This document shows, piece after piece, positions 7,528 through 22,135 of a stretch of 64,000 nucleotides of DNA (positions within the stretch are counted from its first letter, which is position 1; each line of letters opens with the position of its first letter). The DNA lies in contig NZ_CP032616.1 of the NCBI RefSeq assembly GCF_003626975.1, positions 4,750,001 to 4,814,000 of the forward strand. Reading direction: 5' to 3'. Source of the stretch: Pseudomonas sp. DY-1. Lineage in GTDB: Bacteria > Pseudomonadota > Gammaproteobacteria > Pseudomonadales > Pseudomonadaceae. Below the pieces are notes generated by a model. The model had not been told where the DNA came from. It worked only from the letters and a program-made list of their open reading frames with translations, and searched no databases. Position numbers and translations under genes: made by a program.

Positions 7528-8967
7528 TCAGTATTCCGGGTCGCCTTTCAGGCTGGCTTCTGCTGCCTTGGCCAGATCCGGCGGGAGGAAGTCCTTGTCC
7601 GGATCGTAGTCGGGCTTGAGGAATGCGGCCAGGGCTTCCAGGTCGCCCGGGCTCAGGGTGCCGGCGGCTTGTTTCAGGCGGAGGTTGTCGAGGATGTAGT
7701 CATAGCGCGCGTTGTTGTAGTCGCGCACCGAGCTGTACAGCTGGCGCTGGGCGTCGAGCACGTCGACGATGTTGCGAGTACCCACCTGGTAGCCGATCTC
7801 GGTGGCTTCCAGGGCGCTCTGGTTGGAGATGATCGACTGCTTGCGTGCCTTCACCTGCTCCACGTCGGTGTTCACCGCGCGGTGGAAGTTGCGGGTGTTC
7901 TGCACCACGTTACGGCGCAGACTTTCACGCTGCTGCTCGGTCTGGTTCAGACGCTGGTAGGACTCGCGTACTTGCGAGCTGGTCAGGCCACCGCTGTAGA
8001 TCGGGATGTTCAGCTGCAGGCCAATGCTGCGTTGCTCCACATCGCTGCCGAAGGTCTGGGTGTTGCCGGTGGTGTTGCTGAAACCGAGGCTGTCGTTGTC
8101 GCCCTTCTGGTAGCTGGCTACAGCGTCCAGGGTCGGTGCGTGGCCGGCCTTGCGCTGGCGCAGGGTTTCTTCAGCAGCGTCGACGGCGTAGTTGGCGGCC
8201 TGCAGGTTGAGGTTCTGCTGCGCGGCGGTGTCGACCCACGCCTTTGCGTCGTTGGGTGCGGGCACCACGACCGGAAGGGTATGACGAATGCCCTCGATGG
8301 AGGGGTACTCGCGGTTGGTCAGGGTCACCAGGGCCTGGAAAGCGTCGTCGACGTTTCGCTCGGCGATGAGCCGGTTGGCGCGGGAGGTGTCATAACCGGC
8401 CTGGGCTTCCAGCACATCGGTCTTGTCCGACAGACCCACATCGAAGCGCTCGTTGGCCTGGTCGAGCTGGCGCTTGAACGCCGCTTCCTCGGCCTTGGTC
8501 GAAGCCAGGTTGTCCTGGGCACGCAGTACGGCGAAGTAGGTTTCCGCAGTCTGCAGGATCAGGTTCTGCTGGGTCGCGGAGAAGTCCAGGGCGGCCTGCT
8601 CGGTGGTGGACTCCGCTGCCTTCAGCTGGAACCAGCGGTCGGCACGGAAAATCGGTTGGCTCAAGGTCGCCTGGTAGGCGATGCCGCTGCGCGAAAAGGT
8701 GCTGGATGGTTCGTCCAGTTTGGTCCGGGTGTCGTTGGCCGTGGCGCCGCCGTTAATCTGCGGCAGCAGGCCGGAGCGAGCCTGGGGTACGGCCTCGCGC
8801 TGCGCCTCGTAGTTGGCGCGGGAGGCGGCGAGATCGGCGTTGTTGTCGACGGCGTCCTTGTAGACGGTCACGAGGTCCGTCTTGGCTGACAGGGGGGCAT
8901 CTACGGCCCAGGCAGTTCCGGCAAAGGCGGAAGCCACGGCGATGGCCAGCGAGAGTCTGCGCAGCAT
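7528..8967 (-). CDS. tolC: TolC-family outer membrane efflux protein
   Basis: The 479-residue protein starts with a signal peptide (LRRLSLAIAVASAFAGTAWA, cleavage near residue 21) and contains the two homologous outer-membrane-efflux repeats of TolC: long alpha-helical segments with TDVLEAQAGYDTSRANRL and VGTRNIVDVLDAQRQLY as equivalent conserved patches. TolC trimers form the outer-membrane channel for type I secretion and RND/ABC drug efflux. The ATG at 8967 is chosen because AGGA lies 6 nt ahead; a TTG two codons upstream is possible. The partner inner-membrane pump is not encoded nearby. The C-terminal tail after about residue 440 is acidic and proline-containing, as often in Pseudomonas TolC homologues. 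Confidence 0.92.
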   Translation of the reverse strand: MLRRLSLAIAVASAFAGTAWAVDAPLSAKTDLVTVYKDAVDNNADLAASRANYEAQREAVPQARSGLLPQINGGATANDTRTKLDEPSSTFSRSGIAYQATLSQPIFRADRWFQLKAAESTTEQAALDFSATQQNLILQTAETYFAVLRAQDNLASTKAEEAAFKRQLDQANERFDVGLSDKTDVLEAQAGYDTSRANRLIAERNVDDAFQALVTLTNREYPSIEGIRHTLPVVVPAPNDAKAWVDTAAQQNLNLQAANYAVDAAEETLRQRKAGHAPTLDAVASYQKGDNDSLGFSNTTGNTQTFGSDVEQRSIGLQLNIPIYSGGLTSSQVRESYQRLNQTEQQRESLRRNVVQNTRNFHRAVNTDVEQVKARKQSIISNQSALEATEIGYQVGTRNIVDVLDAQRQLYSSVRDYNNARYDYILDNLRLKQAAGTLSPGDLEALAAFLKPDYDPDKDFLPPDLAKAAEASLKGDPEY

Positions 8968-9151
8968 GATCAATCCTGGATTCTGAGGTGTCGGGCAAGG
9001 CTACGGGGCCGCTGGGAGCGGGTCAAGACGCCCCAGCGGCGGCCTCAGTGTAGTTTGCGACAAGCTATGTTGCCTGCCTGCAACAATCCCTTTCTGTTGA
9101 GTTACTTGCGTCATTTCTCGACGCGCTGGTCACGTTATTCTGACCACTGGG

Positions 9152-9181
9152 TTGGTTTTCTTGGGGAAGCTTGTTTAGACT
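9152..9181 (+). promoter_or_regulatory. Candidate sigma70 promoter of thiC
   Basis: TTGGTT (9152-9157), 18 nt, TAGACT (9176-9181). Transcription would begin around 9188, right at the first base of the riboswitch P1 stem. The rest of the 412-bp gap between tolC and thiC (8968-9151) shows no other feature I can support. Confidence 0.5.
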
Positions 9182-9189
9182 GCGCGGGT

Positions 9190-11263
<2,074 letters not shown>

Positions 11264-11313
11264 GCGTCAGCTCCGGAACGATGAACAGGTATTGATCTGT
11301 CATCCCCACGGCG

Positions 11314-11338
11314 AAAGCCGGGCTTCGGGCCCGGCTTT
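11314..11338 (+). terminator. Hairpin terminator after thiC
   Basis: A 10-bp stem AAAGCCGGGC/GCCCGGCTTT (11314-11323 with 11329-11338) has a TTCGG loop. The following T run is short, so read-through into cytX is likely to be partial. Confidence 0.7.
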
Positions 11339-11387
11339 CCGGTTTGTGGCCAATTCATAACTACAGTCCATCAGGGCAACTGCCAAC

Positions 11388-12689
11388 GTGAACACCCCGA
11401 CCAGCTACTCGCCGTCCATCCCGGTCGCCTTCGACCAGCGCGTTCTCGGCACGCGCGACCTGTTTTCCCTCTGGTTCTCCCTCGGCCTCGGCCTGATGGT
11501 GCTGCAGACCGGCGCCCTGCTGGCGCCCGGCCTCGGTACCAGCGACGCGTTGCTAGCCATTTTCCTCGGCACTGGAGTCGGCGTACTGCTGCTCGGGGCG
11601 GCAGCGATGATTGGCAGCGACACCGGCCTTGCCTCCATGGCGTCGATGAAGCTCAGCCTCGGCTCGGCTGGCGCGACCTTGCCGGCCTTCCTCAACCTGC
11701 TGCAACTCGTGGGCTGGGGTGCCTTCGAGATCATCGTGATGCGCGATGCGGCCAGTCTGCTGATCATGCGGGGCCTGGGCGAGGACAGCCTGTGGGCTTC
11801 ACCGACCCTCTGGACCCTGGTGTTCGGCGCCTTGGTCACTCTGCTCGCGGTAGCCGGTCCGCTCGCCTTCGTACGTCGCATCCTGCGCCGTTGGGGCATC
11901 TGGCTGCTGCTGGGAGCCTGCATCTGGCTGACCTGGGACCTTATCAAGCGTGCTGATTTCGCGGCCCTGATGGCGCGGGCCGGCGATGGCTCCATGTCTT
12001 TCGCACTGGGCTTCGATATCGCCATCGCCATGCCGCTGTCCTGGTTGCCACTGATTGCCGACTACTCGCGCTTCGGCCGTCGTGGTGGCGGTGTATTCGT
12101 CGGTTCGGCACTGGGCTTCTTCATCGGTTGCCTGTGGCTGATGGGGCTGGGGGTGGCCTACACCCTGGCGTTCGCCGAGGGTGGCGATGCCAATGCACTG
12201 CTGCTGGCCCTGGCCGGCGCGGGCATGGGAATCCCGCTGTTGCTGATTCTGCTGGATGAGTCGGAAAAGGCCTTTGCCGATATCCACTCGGCGGCGGTGT
12301 CCAGCGGCATCCTGCTGCCGCTTAAGGTAGAGCAGCTGGCGCTTGCCATCGGCTTGCTCTGCACGCTGATCGCCTGGTTCGCGCCGCTGGCCGAGTATCA
12401 GAACTTCCTGCTGCTGATCGGCTCGGTGTTTGCGCCGCTGTTCGGTGTGGTGCTGGTTGATCACTTCATTCTGCGCCGCCGCCGCGCCGAGCTGGCGCCG
12501 CGCGTTGCATTGCGCTGGGACACGCTGCTGGCCTGGGGTTGCGGCGTAGTGATCTATCACCTGTTGGCCAATCGTTGGCCGGAGCTGGGTGCAACCCTGC
12601 CGGCGCTGTTGGCCGCTGGCGGGTTGCAAATGCTGCTGGGACGCTTCAGCCGCGTCCGGGGAAATACTGGGGCTTCAGTATTCCGTTGA
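11388..12689 (+). CDS. cytX: Hydroxymethylpyrimidine transporter CytX (NCS1 family)
   Basis: The 433-residue polytopic membrane protein of the cytosine/purine permease (NCS1) family has about 12 hydrophobic segments. Family patches include LFSLWFSLGLGLMVLQTGA at the first helix, PLSWLPLIADYSRFGR in the middle and FLLLIGSVFAPLFGVVLVDHF near the C-terminus. CytX proteins are found next to thiamine genes and are predicted to import HMP, the product of the ThiC branch; its place 124 bp after thiC fits. The start is a GTG at 11388 with only a weak ribosome-binding site. Its 3' end overlaps the convergent lipoprotein gene by 44 bp. The terminator between thiC and cytX suggests it is expressed at a lower level than thiC. 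Confidence 0.85.
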   Translation: MNTPTSYSPSIPVAFDQRVLGTRDLFSLWFSLGLGLMVLQTGALLAPGLGTSDALLAIFLGTGVGVLLLGAAAMIGSDTGLASMASMKLSLGSAGATLPAFLNLLQLVGWGAFEIIVMRDAASLLIMRGLGEDSLWASPTLWTLVFGALVTLLAVAGPLAFVRRILRRWGIWLLLGACIWLTWDLIKRADFAALMARAGDGSMSFALGFDIAIAMPLSWLPLIADYSRFGRRGGGVFVGSALGFFIGCLWLMGLGVAYTLAFAEGGDANALLLALAGAGMGIPLLLILLDESEKAFADIHSAAVSSGILLPLKVEQLALAIGLLCTLIAWFAPLAEYQNFLLLIGSVFAPLFGVVLVDHFILRRRRAELAPRVALRWDTLLAWGCGVVIYHLLANRWPELGATLPALLAAGGLQMLLGRFSRVRGNTGASVFR

Positions 12690-13395
12690 GCTGCGGGTAG
12701 GGGATGCGAATCTCCGGGTGCCCGCTGGAGTAAGGCGCGATGCTGTACACGTCGTACTTGAGCAGCATGGCGCCGTAGCCGAGGCCGACGTTGGCGGTGC
12801 GCTCGAACGGCCAGGTCTTGATGAAGTCTGGATCCTGGTCGAACTTGTTGGCCGCCAACCAGCGGAGGTGGGCCTCTTCGGCGACCTTCCAAAAGGCGTC
12901 TTCCTGGCCTGGAAGCAGCATGTCGCCGAGGCTCAGCGGCTTCTCCAGTTTGCGGTCGTAGTTGATGAAACCGCGGCCAGGCATGCCATGGGCGCCGCCG
13001 GTGAACAGGTAGCTGGACAGTTCCACCAACACGAGTTTGTCGTGCTGTTCCAGTACCTTGGCTTGCAGGTAGCTGCTCCAGCCCGGTTCGGCGCTGGCGA
13101 GGAAGTCCTTCTCGTAGGATTCGAGCGAAGCCGGAAGCGGCTCGCCGGGGCTGTTCTGGGTCATCTGCAGCAGGCGCTGGTTGATCAGCGAATTGAGCTG
13201 CGGCTCATCGGCGAAACTGATGGTGTCGATGTTCACCAGCGGGCAGGTCTCGCCCTGGCAGCCGGGTTTCAGGTGTTCCCAGGCGTGGCGCTGCGGTTCC
13301 AGTTTGTCGCTGCCACCGGGTAGCATCTGGCAGGCACTGAGGAGGGCGCCGAGGCTGGCGGCGGCGAGGAGTCTGGCGAGGGGCATCGGCTTCAT
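12646..13395 (-). CDS. DUF3298 / RsiV-like lipoprotein
   Basis: The 249-residue envelope lipoprotein has a signal peptide with lipobox (LARLLAAASLGALLSAC; the acylated Cys is near residue 22) and a body resembling the DUF4163/DUF3298 module. That module includes an ELSSYLFTGGAHGMPG patch, common to lysozyme-binding RsiV-type proteins and related periplasmic proteins. A sorting Asp at +2 is absent (Gln follows the Cys), so the outer membrane is the likely site. The ATG at 13395 is preferred; 13386 is an alternative. Longer in-frame starts reach into nudF and are unlikely. It is convergent with cytX and overlaps its 3' end by 44 bp. No function can be stated beyond the fold. Confidence 0.82.
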   Translation of the reverse strand: MKPMPLARLLAAASLGALLSACQMLPGGSDKLEPQRHAWEHLKPGCQGETCPLVNIDTISFADEPQLNSLINQRLLQMTQNSPGEPLPASLESYEKDFLASAEPGWSSYLQAKVLEQHDKLVLVELSSYLFTGGAHGMPGRGFINYDRKLEKPLSLGDMLLPGQEDAFWKVAEEAHLRWLAANKFDQDPDFIKTWPFERTANVGLGYGAMLLKYDVYSIAPYSSGHPEIRIPYPQLNGILKPQYFPGRG

Positions 13396-13581
13396 CTTCA
13401 GGGGCAATTCCGGAAAAGTGCAGGCTTCGACTGCCGCTGGGGCCATGAGTTCGCGTATCCCCGGGCAGCCTTTCGCCGCGCATCTTCCCAGTCTGTGCCT
13501 CGTCTGCAAAGAGGCTGCAGCCTGTACGACCAAGGCGTAGGATGCGCGAATCAAAGCCTTCCGAAGCAGTGAGACCGTCCC

Positions 13582-14199
13582 ATGACCGAAACCTTCAAAC
13601 CGGGCCCCGACGCTGTCGAGATGGTCGAACGAGAAACCTGTTTCCAGGGTTTCTACCGCCTGGACCGCCTGAGTCTGCGCCACCGACTGTTCTCCGGCGA
13701 CATGGGGCCGGTCATCCATCGGGAACTCTTCGTCCGTCATGATGCTGTCTGTGTACTGCCCTATGATCCGCAACGGGATGCCGTGGTGCTGATCGAGCAA
13801 TTCCGCGTCGGCGCCTTCGGCAAGAGCGAAAGCCCCTGGCTGCTGGAATTGGTGGCGGGGCTGATCGACAAGGACGAGGAGCCGGAAGAGGTCGCCCGTC
13901 GGGAAGCCGTCGAAGAAGCCGATCTGCAGTTGACTTCGTTGTGGCCGATCACCACCTACTATCCTTCACCAGGGGGCTCCAACGAGCGCGTGCATCTGTA
14001 CCTCGGACGTTGCGACAGCAGCGGCGCGGGAGGCGTACACGGGCTGGCGGAGGAGGGCGAAGATATCCGCGTGCATGTACTGTCGCTGGAAGACGCCCTG
14101 GCCCTGATGCGTGAAGGGCGGCTGGACAATGCCGCAAGTATGCTGGCCCTGCAGTGGCTGGCGCTGAACCGTACCGAAGTCAGGGGGTTGTGGACGTGA
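13582..14199 (+). CDS. nudF: ADP-ribose pyrophosphatase, Nudix family
   Basis: NudF splits ADP-ribose and ADP-sugars into AMP and the sugar phosphate. The 205-residue protein carries the Nudix box at about residues 93-115 (G-X5-E-X7-REAVEEADL). The metal-binding REVXEE core is intact, but the usual Gly near the end (EEXGU) is Asp here. The N-terminal swapped-strand domain and the following PSPGGSNERVHLYLGR patch match the NudF/TrgB subgroup. It opens the nudF-yqiB-cpdA-yqiA-parE series; its stop overlaps the next start (GTGA). In E. coli the same genes nudF-yqiB-cpdA-yqiA-parE are also clustered. Confidence 0.93.
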   Translation: MTETFKPGPDAVEMVERETCFQGFYRLDRLSLRHRLFSGDMGPVIHRELFVRHDAVCVLPYDPQRDAVVLIEQFRVGAFGKSESPWLLELVAGLIDKDEEPEEVARREAVEEADLQLTSLWPITTYYPSPGGSNERVHLYLGRCDSSGAGGVHGLAEEGEDIRVHVLSLEDALALMREGRLDNAASMLALQWLALNRTEVRGLWT

Positions 14200-14645
14200 A
14201 TCTGTTGCGCGATCGCTACCGGGTCGACCTCGTTGGGCTGCAAGCAGCCTGCGAGGCGAACTACGCGCGCCTGATGCGTCTGCTCCCGCAGATGCGCGAG
14301 GTTCGTGGTTCCCGACGCGTCGCGCTGAGCCAGGGCGAGCGCCTGCTTGGTGTATTGGCTCTGGAAGTGGTCGAAGCCTGTCCCTATACCACCACGCTGC
14401 AGGTGCGCCAGGAGCACAGCCTACCCTGGCTGCCGTCGCCGCAACTGGAAGTGCGCGTCTACCATGACGCGCGCATGGCGGAAGTGGTCGGTGCCGAGAA
14501 TGCACGGCGATTCCGCAGCGTGTATTCCTATCCAAACGCTGACATGCACCAGCCCGACGAGAAGAGCCAGCTCAATCTCTTCCTCGGCGAGTGGTTGAGC
14601 CATTGCCTGGCCTGTGGCCACGAACTGGAACCGGTCGTCCTCTAG
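14196..14645 (+). CDS. YqiB family protein (DUF1249)
   Basis: The 149-residue cytoplasmic protein is homologous to E. coli YqiB, of unknown function. Recognisable patches are CEANYARLMRLLPQ near the N-terminus, ACPYTTTLQVRQE and the C-terminal block PNADMHQPDEKSQLN-FLGEWL, the part best conserved with YqiB. The GTG at 14196 is chosen: a run of five G lies about 8 nt upstream and the codon overlaps the nudF stop, indicating translational coupling. GTG 14190 is the alternative. Its place between NudF and CpdA is conserved with E. coli. Confidence 0.88.
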   Translation: MNLLRDRYRVDLVGLQAACEANYARLMRLLPQMREVRGSRRVALSQGERLLGVLALEVVEACPYTTTLQVRQEHSLPWLPSPQLEVRVYHDARMAEVVGAENARRFRSVYSYPNADMHQPDEKSQLNLFLGEWLSHCLACGHELEPVVL

Positions 14646-14773
14646 TCTCTGGACGAGACTCACCTGTGATCGACAGTCTTTCCTGCAAGGTCCCGCTTTT
14701 GTCCGGAAGGCCTGCGACTGGTCGGCCAGGTTGATCCGCAGCCGCTAACTGTGAACCATTCCCGCTTCGCGGG

Positions 14774-14803
14774 TTTACCCATTGCGCGCGCAACAACCAT
14801 AAT
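14774..14803 (+). promoter_or_regulatory. Candidate promoter of cpdA
   Basis: TTTACC (14774-14779), 18 nt, CATAAT (14798-14803), about 28 bp before the start codon. A small CCCGC-TTC-GCGGG hairpin (14761-14773) with a short T run lies just upstream and could end the nudF-yqiB transcript. A TGTGA half-site (14750-14754) is discussed under findings. Confidence 0.35.
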
Positions 14804-14830
14804 CGGAACACCTTGCCCGAGGAGAAGGCC

Positions 14831-15646
14831 TTGCCCAATCCATTCCCCCCTGCCGCTGACGAGTCGGTGCTGCTGGTGCAGCTTTCCGACAGCCACCTGT
14901 TCGCCGAGGCGGACGGCAAGCTGCTGGGCATGGAGACCCGTGACAGCTTGCGGCGGGTGATCGACCAGGTACTGCAGGAGCAGCCACGCATCGACCTGGT
15001 ACTGGCCACGGGCGACCTCTCCCAGGACGGCTCGGTCGAGTCCTACGAGGCATTTCGGGATCTGACTGCAAGTATTCCCGCGGCTGCCCGCTGGTTCCCC
15101 GGCAACCACGATGAAGTCCCGGTTATGCGCGATGTGTGCGCCGGTACTGCCGAGCTGGAACCCATCGTCGACTTCCCCCACTGGCGCCTGATATTGCTGG
15201 ACTCCACCATCGCCGGTGCCGTCCCCGGACATTTCCCCGACGAGCAACTGGCGTTCCTGGAAAGCGCCCTGGAAGGTGCCGGCGAGCGCCATGTCCTGGT
15301 CAGCTTCCATCATCATCCGGTACCCATCGGTTGCACCTGGATGGACCCGATCGGTGTGCGCAACGCCGACAGCCTGTTCGCCGTCCTGGATCGTTATCCA
15401 CAGGTGCGGGCGCTGCTCTGGGGCCATGTCCACCAGGAGTTCGACCAGGTCCGCAATGGTGTGCGCTTGCTGGCGTCGCCATCCACTTGTGTGCAGTTCG
15501 CGCCAGGCAGCGAGGACTTCTGCGTGGGCAGCGAGGCGCCGGGATACCGCTGGTTGCGCCTGATCCGTGATGGCAGCATCGAAACCGGCGTTTCGCGGGT
15601 CATCGGGATCACGTTCGAAGTGGATTACAGCATCAAGGGTTATTGA
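14831..15646 (+). CDS. cpdA: 3',5'-cyclic-AMP phosphodiesterase
   Basis: CpdA is the class III phosphodiesterase that hydrolyses cAMP and so limits Vfr activity. The 271-residue calcineurin-like metallophosphoesterase shows the metal-ligand motifs in order: QLSDSHLF (D-X-H), TGDLSQDG (GDXXXDG), PGNHDE (GNHD), FHHHP and GHVHQEF (GHXH). The TTG at 14831 is chosen because GGAGAAGG lies at ideal spacing; the in-frame TTG at 14813 lacks one. It sits between yqiB and the esterase gene yqiA, as in E. coli, and may have its own promoter in the 185-bp gap before it. Confidence 0.95.
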   Translation: MPNPFPPAADESVLLVQLSDSHLFAEADGKLLGMETRDSLRRVIDQVLQEQPRIDLVLATGDLSQDGSVESYEAFRDLTASIPAAARWFPGNHDEVPVMRDVCAGTAELEPIVDFPHWRLILLDSTIAGAVPGHFPDEQLAFLESALEGAGERHVLVSFHHHPVPIGCTWMDPIGVRNADSLFAVLDRYPQVRALLWGHVHQEFDQVRNGVRLLASPSTCVQFAPGSEDFCVGSEAPGYRWLRLIRDGSIETGVSRVIGITFEVDYSIKGY

Positions 15647-15703
15647 CCTTCGCGCCGTGGCACGGCAAGAAGTACAACTTTCCCTAGATCGCCAGGAAAC
15701 CGT

Positions 15704-19201
<3,498 letters not shown>

Positions 19202-19205
<4 letters not shown>

Positions 19206-19726
19206 CCACACAGACGCCGGGCAAACGAGCAGGAAGGGTAATGCTGGTGCTCGCCTGGGGCATCGGCCTGATCCTGGCTACGCGTTATTTCGGTGTCTGG
19301 GAGGACCGCCAGCACAATCCCAATCGCGCGCCCGAATCGGTGCATGGCGACGGCTACGTGGAAGTGCGCCTGGCCAGCAGCCGCCAGGGGCACTATCTGC
19401 TCGACGGCCGTATCGACGGCCAGGGCGTGACCTTCCTGCTCGATACTGGCGCCACCCAGGTGGCAATACCCGCCCGGCTGGGCGAGCGCCTTGGCCTGAA
19501 GCCTGGCGCGGCGGTCACCCTGAGCACCGCCAACGGCCGAGTCACCGGCCACCGCACCCAGCTGCAGGACCTGCGCCTGGGTGACATCCGCCTGACCCAG
19601 GTGCCCGCGATCATAGTTCCGGGCATGGACGGCGAAGAGGTGCTGCTTGGTATGAGCGCCCTCAAACAACTCGAATTCACCCAGCGCGACGGCACCCTGG
19701 TGCTGCGCCAAGTCACTTCTCCGTGA
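19202..19726 (+). CDS. Membrane-anchored retropepsin-like aspartic protease (clan AA, TIGR02281 type)
   Basis: The 174-residue protein has one N-terminal transmembrane helix (about 13-31) and a periplasmic domain carrying the aspartic-protease motif [14 protein letters not shown] (D-T-G-A at about residues 80-83). The second conserved strand is [12 protein letters not shown] near the C-terminus. With a single DTG motif it would act as a dimer, like retroviral proteases. The ATG at 19202 overlaps the preceding stop; upstream in-frame codons belong to another reading frame of that gene. It ends 8 bp before parC. Its substrate is unknown. Confidence 0.85.
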
Positions 19727-19733
19727 GGCACGC

Positions 19734-21992
19734 ATGAGCGAATCCCTCGATCTGAGCCTGGAAGGCGTTGAGCGCCGCTCCTTGGCCGACTTCACCGAAC
19801 AGGCCTACCTCAACTACTCCATGTACGTGATCATGGACCGCGCCCTGCCGCATATTGGCGACGGTCTGAAGCCCGTACAGCGTCGCATCATCTACGCCAT
19901 GAGCGAGTTGGGCCTGGACGCCGACTCCAAGCACAAGAAGTCGGCGCGTACCGTCGGCGACGTGCTCGGCAAGTTCCACCCCCATGGCGACTCCGCCTGC
20001 TACGAGGCCATGGTGCTGATGGCCCAGCCTTTCAGCTACCGCTACACCCTGGTCGACGGCCAGGGCAACTGGGGTGCGCCGGACGATCCCAAGTCATTCG
20101 CTGCCATGCGTTACACCGAGGCGCGCCTGTCGCGCTACTCGGAAGTGTTGTTGACCGAGCTGGGCCAGGGCACTGTGGACTGGGTACCGAACTTCGACGG
20201 TACCCTGAACGAGCCGGCGACCCTGCCGGCGCGCCTGCCCAACTTGCTGCTGAACGGCACCACCGGCATCGCCGTGGGCATGGCTACCGACGTACCGCCG
20301 CACAACCTGCGGGAAGTGGCCGCTGCCTGCGTGCGCCTGCTGGATGAGCCGAACGCCACCGTGGAGCAGCTCTGCGAACACATCCTCGGTCCGGACTTCC
20401 CCACCGAAGCCGAAGTCATCACCCCGCGCGCCGAACTGCTGAAGATCTACGAGTCAGGTCGCGGCTCGGTGCGCATGCGTGCCGTATACCGTGTTGAGGA
20501 CGGCGACATCGTCGTCACCGCTCTGCCGCACCAGGTCTCCGGTTCCAAGGTGCTGGAGCAGATCGCCGGCCAGATGCAGGCCAAGAAGCTGCCGATGGTG
20601 GCCGACCTGCGTGACGAATCGGATCACGAGAACCCCACCCGCATCGTCATCATCCCGCGCTCCAATCGCGTGGATGCCGACGAGCTGATGCAGCATCTGT
20701 TTGCCACCACCGACCTGGAGTCCAGCTACCGGGTCAACACCAACGTCATCGGTCTGGACGGCAAGCCCCAGGTCAAGGACCTGCGCACCCTGCTCAGCGA
20801 ATGGCTGACTTACCGAATCGGTACCGTTCGTCGCCGCCTGCAGTTCCGCCTGGACAAGGTAGAGAAGCGCCTGCACCTGTTGGACGGCTTGCTGGTCGCT
20901 TTCCTCAACCTGGACGAAGTGATTCACATCATCCGTACCGAGGACCAGCCCAAGCCGGTCCTGATGGCGCGTTTCGAACTCAGCGAAATCCAGGCGGACT
21001 ACATCCTCGACACTCGTCTGCGTCAGCTAGCGCGCCTCGAGGAGATGAAGATCCGTGGCGAGCAGGACGAGCTGCTTAAGGAACAGAAGAAGCTGCTGGC
21101 ACTGCTGGGCAGTGATACCAAGCTGAAGAAACTGGTGCGTGACGAGCTGATCAAGGATGCCGAAACCTATGGCGACGACCGTCGTTCGCCGATAGTCGCC
21201 CGTGCCGAAGCCCGTGCTTTGTCTGAAACCGAGCTGATGCCCACCGAGCCGGTGACCGTCGTGTTGTCCGAAAAGGGCTGGGTGCGCTGCGCCAAAGGCC
21301 ACGATATCGATGCAACTGGCCTGTCCTACAAGGCGGGTGATGGCTTCAAGGCGGCAGCGCCCGGTCGCTCGAACCAGTACGCGGTGTTTATCGACTCCAC
21401 CGGGCGCAGCTACTCGCTGGCGGCCCATTCACTGCCTTCGGCGCGAGGTCAGGGCGAGCCGCTCACCGGTCGTCTGACGCCGCCTCCGGGCGCCAGCTTC
21501 GACTGCGTGATGCTCCCAGAGGACGACGCCACCTATGTCATCGCCTCGGATGCCGGCTACGGATTCGTGGTCAAAGGGGCGGACCTGCAGGCCAAGAACA
21601 AGGCCGGCAAGGCCCTTCTGAGTCTGCCCAATGGCGCCAAGGTGGTGGCTCCGCGGCCAGTACAGAGTGTCGAGGATGACTGGCTGGCAGCGGTGACTAC
21701 CGAAGGTCGGCTGCTGCTGTTCAAGGTGGCCGACCTGCCGCAACTGGCCAAGGGTAAGGGCAACAAGATCATTGGTATCCCGGGAGATCGTGTCGCCAGC
21801 CGCGAGGAGTACCTGACCGACCTGGCAGTCCTGCCGTCTGGTGCGACCCTGGTCCTGCAGGCCGGCAAACGCACCCTTTCGCTCAAAGCTGACGACCTTG
21901 AGCACTACAAGGGTGAGCGCGGACGTCGTGGCAACAAGCTGCCGCGTGGTTTCCAGCGAGTCGATGCGCTGCAGGTGGAACCGCTGGCCTGA
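19734..21992 (+). CDS. parC: DNA topoisomerase IV subunit A
   Basis: ParC is the DNA-cleaving subunit of topoisomerase IV. The 752 residues match the family. The winged-helix catalytic Tyr is at 127 ([11 protein letters not shown]). The quinolone-determining region reads [12 protein letters not shown], with Ser87 and Glu91 unchanged, so none of the common ParC resistance substitutions is present. The C-terminal beta-pinwheel starts near residue 500 and contains [12 protein letters not shown] and [12 protein letters not shown] repeats. It is the last gene of the nudF-to-parC series. Confidence 0.98.
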   Translation: MSESLDLSLEGVERRSLADFTEQAYLNYSMYVIMDRALPHIGDGLKPVQRRIIYAMSELGLDADSKHKKSARTVGDVLGKFHPHGDSACYEAMVLMAQPFSYRYTLVDGQGNWGAPDDPKSFAAMRYTEARLSRYSEVLLTELGQGTVDWVPNFDGTLNEPATLPARLPNLLLNGTTGIAVGMATDVPPHNLREVAAACVRLLDEPNATVEQLCEHILGPDFPTEAEVITPRAELLKIYESGRGSVRMRAVYRVEDGDIVVTALPHQVSGSKVLEQIAGQMQAKKLPMVADLRDESDHENPTRIVIIPRSNRVDADELMQHLFATTDLESSYRVNTNVIGLDGKPQVKDLRTLLSEWLTYRIGTVRRRLQFRLDKVEKRLHLLDGLLVAFLNLDEVIHIIRTEDQPKPVLMARFELSEIQADYILDTRLRQLARLEEMKIRGEQDELLKEQKKLLALLGSDTKLKKLVRDELIKDAETYGDDRRSPIVARAEARALSETELMPTEPVTVVLSEKGWVRCAKGHDIDATGLSYKAGDGFKAAAPGRSNQYAVFIDSTGRSYSLAAHSLPSARGQGEPLTGRLTPPPGASFDCVMLPEDDATYVIASDAGYGFVVKGADLQAKNKAGKALLSLPNGAKVVAPRPVQSVEDDWLAAVTTEGRLLLFKVADLPQLAKGKGNKIIGIPGDRVASREEYLTDLAVLPSGATLVLQAGKRTLSLKADDLEHYKGERGRRGNKLPRGFQRVDALQVEPLA

Positions 21993-22057
21993 CGCTGACG
22001 GCGGCGAATTGACGTGTTGCTATGGAGTCCTGCGTCACATTGACGGATGATATGTCC

Positions 22058-22084
22058 CCTCGCCATTCAGTGGTGGTGGCGAGG
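22058..22084. other. Hairpin downstream of parC
   Basis: CCTCGCCA (22058-22065) pairs with TGGCGAGG (22077-22084) across an 11-nt loop. It has no T run. It adjoins a GAATGAATTCG segment (22087-22097) that resembles the REP repeats elsewhere in the window, so it may be a decayed repeat rather than a terminator. Confidence 0.4.
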
Positions 22085-22135
22085 ACGAATGAATTCGACT
22101 GCAGGCTGCCCACAAGGCGGCCGTGGGTGAGATTG

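Noticed and set aside
19734..21992. Quinolone-resistance changes in parC
   Set aside because: Ser87 and Glu91 are the wild-type residues, so there is no sign of selection at the usual positions.
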